A stretch of DNA of 5,626 nucleotides, taken from assembly GCA_023134935.1 (NCBI GenBank), contig JAGLUD010000168.1:1-5626 (forward strand), written 5' to 3'. The notes below the pieces were generated by a model, which made no database searches, was not told where the DNA came from, and was given only the letters and a program-made list of their open reading frames with translations. The translations under genes were made by a program, and so were the position numbers. The stretch is from Paracoccaceae bacterium (GTDB lineage: Bacteria > Pseudomonadota > Alphaproteobacteria > Rhodobacterales > Rhodobacteraceae). Below, piece after piece: positions 1 to 4,651 of the stretch (positions are counted from its first letter, which is position 1; each line of letters opens with the position of its first letter).

Positions 1-1011
1 TGGGGGAACCGCGCTTATTATCCACGGACTGGCGCAGGTGCAGAACCAGCTGAAATTCTGGAAGCCTTCATCGGACAATTTTACGGGAATAAAACACCAC
101 CGCGACTGTTGCTGTTAAGCCACGAAGTCGAGAATGCCGATTTGCTAGAGGACGCGTTGACCACACACCTCGGCCGCAAGGTGGAGTTGCTCGTGCCGCA
201 ACGGGGCGAAAAGCGCAACCTTGTTGAGGGGGCGGAACGCAACGCGCGCGAGGCCCTGGCGCGCAAGATGTCTGAAACGGCTACGCAGGCGAAACTGTTG
301 TCGGGTTTGGCGGAGGCATTCGGGCTGGATAAATCACCAGAACGGATCGAGATTTACGACAACAGCCATATTTCGGGAACGAACGCGGTAGGCGGCATGG
401 TGGTCGCAGGGCCAGAGGGTTGGATGAAATCCAGCTATCGCAAGTTCAACATCAAAAATACCGAACTGTCGCCGGGCGATGATTTTGGCATGATGCGGGA
501 GGTTCTGGATCGACGCTTCAGGCGGTTGCTGAAAGAGGACACCGACAAGAAGACCGACTTGTGGCCGGATTTGCTGCTGATTGACGGCGGGGTGGGGCAG
601 GTTTCGGCAACCGTTTCGGCGCTGGATGCTCTCGGGGTTGAGGGTGTCGCGATTGTCGGGGTGGCCAAGGGCGAGGATCGTGATGCGGGCAAAGAAGAAT
701 TCCACAAGCCCGGTCAACGCCCCTTTGCGTTGCCTCACCGTGATCCAGTATTGTATTTCGTGCAACGGATGCGAGACGAAGCGCACCGCTTTGCCATTGG
801 TGCGCACCGGACGCGGCGGGCGAAGGCCGTGGGGGCGACGCCCCTGGATGATGTGCCTGGTGTAGGTGCAACGCGTAAACGGGCGTTGCTGGCTCATTTT
901 GGCTCGGCAAAGGCTGCAACGCGTGCTGGATTGGCTGATTTGAAGGCCGTTGACGGTATTTCCGATGCATTGGCCGAAAGCATCTATGGCTTCTTTCATA
1001 GCGGCGATTAA
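1..1011 (+). CDS. uvrC: UvrABC excinuclease subunit C, C-terminal part (5' end outside window)
   Basis: UvrC makes both incisions beside DNA lesions in nucleotide excision repair, acting in the cytoplasm after UvrA and UvrB have located the damage. The frame is open from base 1, so the gene begins upstream; 336 residues are visible of a family usually about 600-630 long. The GIY-YIG nuclease domain and probably the UVR (UvrB-binding) domain lie outside. The visible part opens with NWGNRAYYPR-like family sequence (WGNRAYYPR seen). The RNase H-like 5'-incision domain follows, with its acidic/His residues in place (visible numbering): D120 in YDNSH, D160/D161 in GDDF, D195 in LIDGG and H262 in RDEAH. 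From about residue 278 to the end is the tandem helix-hairpin-helix DNA-binding region (PGVGATRKRALL, then VDGISDALAESIYGFF). The stop is TAA at 1009-1011. It is the first visible gene of the plus-strand cluster, 34 nt before pgsA. The identification is firm; nothing suggests damage. Confidence 0.97.
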   Translation, partial: WGNRAYYPRTGAGAEPAEILEAFIGQFYGNKTPPRLLLLSHEVENADLLEDALTTHLGRKVELLVPQRGEKRNLVEGAERNAREALARKMSETATQAKLLSGLAEAFGLDKSPERIEIYDNSHISGTNAVGGMVVAGPEGWMKSSYRKFNIKNTELSPGDDFGMMREVLDRRFRRLLKEDTDKKTDLWPDLLLIDGGVGQVSATVSALDALGVEGVAIVGVAKGEDRDAGKEEFHKPGQRPFALPHRDPVLYFVQRMRDEAHRFAIGAHRTRRAKAVGATPLDDVPGVGATRKRALLAHFGSAKAATRAGLADLKAVDGISDALAESIYGFFHSGD

Positions 1012-1035
1012 TCCGTTAAGCATAGCGAAACGAAT

Positions 1036-1040
1036 AGGAG
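1036..1040 (+). promoter_or_regulatory. Ribosome binding site of pgsA
   Basis: AGGAG is followed by a 5-nt spacer to the ATG at 1046. It lies after the uvrC stop codon. It decides the start of pgsA against the earlier in-frame ATG at 950, which sits within uvrC coding sequence. Confidence 0.75.
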
Positions 1041-1045
1041 ATATC

Positions 1046-1738
1046 ATGCGCTGGAATATACCTAATATCCTGACAGTCATGCGGTTACTGGCTGCCCCTG
1101 GCGTGCCGTTAGCTTATGTGCTGTTCCCAAGCCCAATGGCGGACTGGGTGGCACTGATATTGTTTGTCGGGGCATCGCTGACGGACTTTCTCGACGGGTA
1201 TTTGGCGCGCAAATGGAACCAGATGAGCAATTTTGGTCGTATGCTCGACCCGATTGCTGACAAGGTGATGGTGATGATCGCGATGGTGGTTATCGTTTCG
1301 TTATCGTCCGGTAATTTGCTTGTCGTTTGGCAATGGCAGGATTTTCTTATCCTGATTGCCGTTTCTGCAATCTTATTTCGTGAAATTTTTGTGTCGGGTC
1401 TTCGAGAATTCCTTGGTGCAAACGCATCTACGCTTCAGGTTACCAAACTGGCGAAGTGGAAAACGACGTCTCAGATGGTAGCTGTCAGTGCATTATTGTT
1501 GGGGCATATGCTGCAGTTCTACGTCGCTGGCGGCATGTTTGGCATGGAGGCGGACTATGCGTGGGCCGTGATCGACGGAGATATCGAGGATGGTAGCAAT
1601 CTGTGGCTGTTATTCCAGTCATTCAAAGCGGTGACATACGCGGGCTTAGGGCTGCTTGTGCTGGCCGCGCTGCTGACGTTGATAACCGGGTTTGATTATT
1701 TTCGTAAAGCATTACCATTTCTGAAGGAGGAAACCTGA
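1046..1738 (+). CDS. pgsA: CDP-diacylglycerol-glycerol-3-phosphate 3-phosphatidyltransferase
   Basis: This inner-membrane enzyme joins CDP-diacylglycerol and glycerol-3-phosphate to form phosphatidylglycerophosphate, the committed step to phosphatidylglycerol and cardiolipin. The 230-residue product carries a perfect CDP-alcohol phosphatidyltransferase motif, D(x2)DG(x2)AR(x8)G(x3)D(x3)D, with D47, D50, G51, A54, R55, G64, D68 and D72. The N-terminus MRWNIPNILTVMR and the later SGLRE (117-121) and KWKTT (137-141) are typical of PgsA rather than of other family members. Hydrophobic segments lie near 14-28, 35-46, 74-95, 99-115, 143-160 and 196-215. The ATG at 1046 is preferred because AGGAG lies 5 nt upstream and it begins the family's N-terminal motif; the in-frame ATG at 950 would add 32 unrelated residues inside uvrC. 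It is longer than the E. coli enzyme (about 180 residues), mainly through a polar stretch near 163-186. Its last base is the first base of moaD. Confidence 0.95.
   Translation: MRWNIPNILTVMRLLAAPGVPLAYVLFPSPMADWVALILFVGASLTDFLDGYLARKWNQMSNFGRMLDPIADKVMVMIAMVVIVSLSSGNLLVVWQWQDFLILIAVSAILFREIFVSGLREFLGANASTLQVTKLAKWKTTSQMVAVSALLLGHMLQFYVAGGMFGMEADYAWAVIDGDIEDGSNLWLLFQSFKAVTYAGLGLLVLAALLTLITGFDYFRKALPFLKEET
1724..1730 (+). promoter_or_regulatory. Ribosome binding site of moaD inside the end of pgsA
   Basis: AAGGAGG is a near-perfect Shine-Dalgarno sequence 7 nt before the moaD ATG at 1738. It is embedded in the last codons of pgsA (the Lys-Glu-Glu-Thr end), so ribosomes finishing pgsA stop directly on the moaD start. 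This suggests translational coupling, although the site is strong enough to work alone. Confidence 0.8.
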
Positions 1739-1983
1739 TGCAGGTTTTGTATTTCGCGTGGGTGCGCGAACGTATTGGCGTGCCGCGTGAAGAAGTTGAA
1801 ACTTCGGCGACAACCGTTGCGGATTTGGTGGCCGAGTTACGTGGGCGCGAAGAACGCTATGATCTTGCCTTTTCAGATATGAACGCGATTCGTGTGGCCT
1901 TGGATCAGGAGCTGTCCGATCTGGATGCCTCGTTGGCGGGCGTGCGTGAAATTGCGTTTTTTCCACCGATGACAGGGGGCTGA
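1738..1983 (+). CDS. moaD: Molybdopterin synthase sulfur-carrier subunit MoaD
   Basis: MoaD is the small ubiquitin-like subunit of molybdopterin synthase. Its C-terminal glycine is activated by MoeB-type adenylylation and converted to a thiocarboxylate, which supplies the sulfur that converts cyclic pyranopterin monophosphate to molybdopterin in the cytoplasm. The 81-residue length is normal. The protein ends in FFPPMTGG, the hallmark Gly-Gly tail (G80, G81) that enters the MoaE active site. It begins MQVLYFAWVRE, the typical first beta-strand, and has the central RVALDQEL stretch, corresponding to the V-A-x-N-x-E region of the family. The ATG overlaps the pgsA stop by one base (TGATG). One base separates its own TGA from moaE, so the two subunits should be made together. 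No gene for MoaA, MoaC or MoeB is in the window. Confidence 0.95.
   Translation: MQVLYFAWVRERIGVPREEVETSATTVADLVAELRGREERYDLAFSDMNAIRVALDQELSDLDASLAGVREIAFFPPMTGG
1974..1979 (+). promoter_or_regulatory. Probable ribosome binding site of moaE inside the last moaD codons
   Basis: The purine run AGGGGG lies 5 nt before the moaE ATG at 1985. It is formed largely by the two glycine codons (GGG GGC) at the invariant C-terminus of MoaD. It is not a perfect anti-16S match, so moaE translation may rely on reinitiation after moaD. Confidence 0.45.
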
Positions 1984-1984
1984 G

Positions 1985-2434
1985 ATGTCCGTTAGTGTGC
2001 AGGCCGACGACTTTGATGTCGGCGCCGAAATTAGTGCCTTATCAGCAGGGCGCACAGATATCGGCGCAGTGGTGACCTTCACGGGTTTGGTTCGCGACAT
2101 GGCTGGCGGTGAAGAAATCGCTGATATGGAGCTGGAACATTACCCAGGTATGACCGAAAAAGCGCTGGCCAATATCGAAGCCGAGGCAAACACCCGTTGG
2201 GAATTGCAGGCTTCACGAATTATCCACCGGTATGGAAAGCTGGAACCAGGCGCGCAGATTGTTTTGGTAGCGACCGCATCGCCACATCGTGGAGATGCTT
2301 TTGAGGCAGCTGAATTCATCATGGATTTTCTGAAGTCACGCGCCCCTTTCTGGAAGAAAGAGGGCACGTCTGATGGCGGCAAATGGGTCGACGCCCGTGA
2401 CGCTGACGAAGACGCGTTGAACCGTTGGTCCTAG
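1985..2434 (+). CDS. moaE: Molybdopterin synthase catalytic subunit MoaE
   Basis: MoaE is the large subunit of molybdopterin synthase, a cytoplasmic heterotetramer with MoaD that inserts the dithiolene sulfurs into cyclic pyranopterin monophosphate. The 149-residue length fits the family. Visible signatures are VVTFTGLVR (29-37), LEHYPGMTEKAL (50-61), HRYGKLEPG (81-89), SPHRGDAFEA (99-108) and FLKSRAPFWKKE (115-126). By alignment from memory with E. coli MoaE, R37, H101/R102, K117 and K124 correspond to R39, H103/R104 and the catalytic lysines K119 and K126, so the active site looks complete. The start follows the moaD stop by one base. The stop is TAG at 2432-2434, which shares the CTAG palindrome with the stop of the convergent gene, leaving no space for a separate terminator. 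The plus-strand cluster ends here. Confidence 0.96.
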   Translation: MSVSVQADDFDVGAEISALSAGRTDIGAVVTFTGLVRDMAGGEEIADMELEHYPGMTEKALANIEAEANTRWELQASRIIHRYGKLEPGAQIVLVATASPHRGDAFEAAEFIMDFLKSRAPFWKKEGTSDGGKWVDARDADEDALNRWS

Positions 2435-2769
2435 TGGCCGCGTAGTTCTTCGACTTCGGTGCGCCAAGCCTCGGATTCTGTGCGCCACTGTTCGCTTTCG
2501 CGACGCGCATTTCCCAGACCTGTCATAGCTGCGTCCAGTTCCGCGCGAAGCTGGCTTTCGCTATTGCGTGCGGTGGTTTCGATTTCGTTCGCGCGGGTTT
2601 CTGCCGCGGCTTGTGCTGCCTCGGCGTCGCGCATGCGGGCGACGACCTCGTCAGACGCCATGGGGCCGGTTGTGTTCATGCGATCAAAGAACCAGCGCAG
2701 GGTCCAGCCGATGATCACGGCCACAACCAGTGCCGAGCCGATAATCAGCGTTAGATCAGTTCTGTCCAT
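2431..2769 (-). CDS. Small membrane-anchored coiled-coil protein, function unknown
   Basis: This is a 112-residue protein of no named family that I recognise. Residues 7-27 form a single hydrophobic segment (LTLIIGSALVVAVIIGW), followed by positively charged and aromatic residues (LRWFFDR) that suggest the rest is on the cytoplasmic side, though topology is not certain. From about 40 to 110 the sequence is rich in Ala, Glu and Arg with heptad character and lacks Pro and Cys, so a long coiled coil is likely. Near the end a heptad is repeated, SEQWRTE then SEAWRTE. The ATG at 2769 has AGAGGA 8 nt upstream, inside the end of the OmpA-family gene, which it overlaps by 14 bases; the two are therefore probably co-translated. 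A plus-strand reading frame over the same bases gives a Ser/Arg/Ala-rich product without a fold-like pattern and was rejected. A role in envelope organisation with its neighbour is inference only. Confidence 0.82.
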   Translation of the reverse strand: MDRTDLTLIIGSALVVAVIIGWTLRWFFDRMNTTGPMASDEVVARMRDAEAAQAAAETRANEIETTARNSESQLRAELDAAMTGLGNARRESEQWRTESEAWRTEVEELRGH

Positions 2770-4579
2770 CTGTCGTTTCCTCTAGCAATTTGAAAGCAAT
2801 ACGTCGGTTTTCCTGACGTCCTTCTTCGGTCTCGTTGTCGGCGATCGGCTGCGTTTCACCATATCCTACCGCCGTAAGTTCGCCCAGCAGCATGTTCCGC
2901 GCCAATAGCGAATCGAGCACGGCATCCGCGCGGTGTTGGCTTAGGTTCAGGTTCATTTCCTCACGTCCCTGACTGTCCGTATGCCCGCCAATTTCGAACG
3001 CGGCCAGTTTACACCGGTTCAAAACGGTCACGATTTTATTGATGGTTTTCACAGACGCGGATTCGATAACTGCCGAGGATGGTGCGAACAGTATCTGGCT
3101 CTCGTCCAGCAGAGCTGAAATCTCGGCTTCGCATTCTTTGGCGTCTGGTTGATCTTCGACCACGGGTTCGGGGATGATTTCCTCGACCACGATTGTAAAC
3201 CTTGCGTCAGCACCAAAGCCAACTTCAAGCTTGCTTAGAATCGCGTCGTATAGGCCAGCGGTTTCGCCAGTACCTGTAACGGCAACGGTTTCTTCCGTGA
3301 CGTTGATATTGCCTTTAATCAGCATCGACAACACTTCCAGCGCTACCAGCTGCCGCGAGGTCCAGCCGTGTGGGGCGAAGTTGGCGATCTTGCTGATGTC
3401 GTTAACTGCGTCATGCCCAAACTTGGCCTCGGCATAGGTGAACAATGTTCGCTTTGAAATCTCGTCAACCGTGACGCCTTCAAGAATGACCTTACCATCG
3501 TCGCCAAGCTGCGCGTGGAAATAGGGACGAGTCTCATCATCAGCAACAATTTCGGCTTCTGGCAGTACGGCTTGCAGGGAATACGCGTCGGGTAAGGCTT
3601 CTTGCAAGGACTGTGCGATGGCATTGAAGGTCTGTGCGTTAAATCCAAGCGGAGCAGTCAACGTCACACCTGAATCCTGCATCTCGAAGCTGCCAGCACC
3701 CATTTTCGCGACAGCGTCCATCCCGGCGACAGCAATGTGCGACCAATTTTCGGTGGGCGCGCCGATGCCGATCTCACATGTAGCAGTATCTGGTGCTCCA
3801 AGGCGTCTCGCGGCTTCAACGATCCGCTCTTCACCATCTTGGGTAAGCGCGTAGCACAGCAGCGTCGTATCGGTTTCGCCGGCAATTAAGGTTAAAGTAT
3901 AGGGTGCGAAAATCGGCCGTGGGGCGGTTATGTCAATCGACAGCGCCACACCTTCGGGCTTCAGGGATTGCAGCTCCTGTTGAAGCAATTGTTTTTCCGC
4001 ATCGCTTTTAACTACGGCGGTCACAATAACTTCGCCGGACATGATGCTGATCTTGGCGCGCTCCACACGCATCATGATCTCGGCGCCGAATTTCAACGCC
4101 ACATCCCACCCTTGCGGTGCTGCCCAAGCGGTGGATTCTTTCATGTCGATCAGGGAAACACCGCTAATATCTGCTATTGCATCGCGGATGATATCGCCTT
4201 CGCTTTCACTTGGTGTGATGCCAATCAATGAAACATCCGAGCCACTACGAAGAATTTCCAATGCAAAATGCGGGGCTATGGCTGGAATGCTTTCCTCCAC
4301 GTCCATCATGCTTTGGATGCGGGTCGTGGAAACCACGCCGGAAATCGCCTCGAAGGCCTGAATGCGTTTGCGTTCATCTGGCGCAGTGCCGGTCAGGATA
4401 ACTAGCGTGCCGTTGGTTTCGATTTGCGCCCAGTTTTGCCCCGAAGCGACCAGCGCGGATTTCGAGTTCCGTTCAGTCGTGTCTTCCAGCGTTGCTACAG
4501 CAAAAGTAGCAACTAGCGAAGCGGCGGCGACGCTTGCTAGAAATCCGGCTGTGGCAAATGCTATGGCGGCAGGGCGCAT
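2756..4579 (-). CDS. OmpA-family envelope protein with multiple BON-like repeats
   Basis: This 607-residue protein probably ties the inner membrane or periplasm to peptidoglycan. Residues 4-30 form one hydrophobic segment, an uncleaved anchor or a signal peptide (a possible AVA cleavage site at 27-29). Residues 45-466 contain BON-like alpha/beta units: one unit at about 48-90, then three tandem copies of a two-part repeat at about 101-217, 224-338 and 351-466. The conserved Trp of each copy is at 158, 279 and 406, and a W is also at 50. A Pro/Glu-rich linker at 467-478 leads to the OmpA C-terminal domain (482-600), with GGHTD (531-535), NLSQHRA (545-551), GYGETQPIADN (572-582) and GRQENRR (587-593). 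D535 and R550 match the residues that bind diaminopimelate in OmpA proteins. The four cysteines are C242, C268, C483 and C523. The mycobacterial BON-OmpA protein ArfA (Rv0899) has a similar general plan. The ATG at 4579 has GAGGT close upstream and directly precedes the hydrophobic segment. The exact role is unknown. Confidence 0.92.
   Translation of the reverse strand: MRPAAIAFATAGFLASVAAASLVATFAVATLEDTTERNSKSALVASGQNWAQIETNGTLVILTGTAPDERKRIQAFEAISGVVSTTRIQSMMDVEESIPAIAPHFALEILRSGSDVSLIGITPSESEGDIIRDAIADISGVSLIDMKESTAWAAPQGWDVALKFGAEIMMRVERAKISIMSGEVIVTAVVKSDAEKQLLQQELQSLKPEGVALSIDITAPRPIFAPYTLTLIAGETDTTLLCYALTQDGEERIVEAARRLGAPDTATCEIGIGAPTENWSHIAVAGMDAVAKMGAGSFEMQDSGVTLTAPLGFNAQTFNAIAQSLQEALPDAYSLQAVLPEAEIVADDETRPYFHAQLGDDGKVILEGVTVDEISKRTLFTYAEAKFGHDAVNDISKIANFAPHGWTSRQLVALEVLSMLIKGNINVTEETVAVTGTGETAGLYDAILSKLEVGFGADARFTIVVEEIIPEPVVEDQPDAKECEAEISALLDESQILFAPSSAVIESASVKTINKIVTVLNRCKLAAFEIGGHTDSQGREEMNLNLSQHRADAVLDSLLARNMLLGELTAVGYGETQPIADNETEEGRQENRRIAFKLLEETTDGQN
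2778..2783 (-). promoter_or_regulatory. Ribosome binding site of the coiled-coil gene
   Basis: On the minus strand the bases read AGAGGA, 8 nt before the ATG at 2769. The site lies inside the last codons of the OmpA-family gene, whose stop is downstream of this start (2756-2758). It supports ATG 2769 as the start and an operon arrangement. Confidence 0.6.
3182..4276 (-). repeat. Three tandem protein-level repeats inside the OmpA-family gene
   Basis: The region encodes residues 102-466. Three copies of a unit about 115-125 residues long can be aligned by eye. In each, a Pro opens the first half (P103, P226, P352), and 53-55 residues later a Trp opens the second half (W158, W279, W406). From each Trp the copies align without gaps to a V-x-V/L-T strand 26 residues on (GEVIVTA, SGVTLTA, ETVAVTG). 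The DNA is too diverged to be an obvious nucleotide repeat, so this is an old duplication. Confidence 0.65.
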
Positions 4580-4582
4580 GGG

Positions 4583-4587
4583 ACCTC
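4583..4587 (-). promoter_or_regulatory. Ribosome binding site of the OmpA-family gene
   Basis: The minus strand reads GAGGT followed by CCC and the ATG at 4579. The spacer is slightly short. No other nearby start would retain the hydrophobic N-terminus. Confidence 0.45.
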
Positions 4588-4606
4588 GGAGTCGTTTAGT
4601 TGGTTG

Positions 4607-4635
4607 TTTTTACGTGATGAATACGGGTAGGGCAA
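4607..4635 (-). promoter_or_regulatory. Weak candidate sigma-70-type promoter for the OmpA-family gene
   Basis: In the 72-nt gap between ubiA and the OmpA-family gene, the minus strand carries TTGCCC (4635-4630) and TAAAAA (4612-4607), separated by exactly 17 bases. Each hexamer matches its consensus at 4 of 6 positions. Transcription would start near 4600, about 20 nt before the ATG. Such matches also arise by chance, and readthrough from ubiA is equally possible. Confidence 0.25.
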
Positions 4636-4651
4636 CAGGTTGTCGTCCAGT

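Noticed and set aside
950..1045. Upstream start extending pgsA by 32 residues
   Set aside because: It would overlap uvrC by 62 bases and add residues unlike any PgsA N-terminus. The ATG at 1046 has a good ribosome site and the conserved N-terminal motif.
334..1080. A 248-codon open frame on the minus strand opposite uvrC
   Set aside because: It lies wholly across uvrC and the pgsA start, both identified by catalytic motifs. Its product shows no domain pattern and is the usual antisense shadow of a moderately GC-rich gene.
2426..2439. Possible hairpin GGTC-loop-GGCC around the shared CTAG as a bidirectional terminator
   Set aside because: The stem is only four or five pairs including G-U wobbles on one strand, becomes mismatched on the other, and has no T-run.
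2459..2785. Plus-strand open frame of 108 codons after moaE
   Set aside because: It is the complement of the coiled-coil gene, with low-complexity Ser/Arg/Ala content and no convincing ribosome site.
4634..4645. CAAC-GTTG type hairpin after ubiA as a terminator
   Set aside because: It has a four-base stem with almost no loop and no following T-run on the minus strand.
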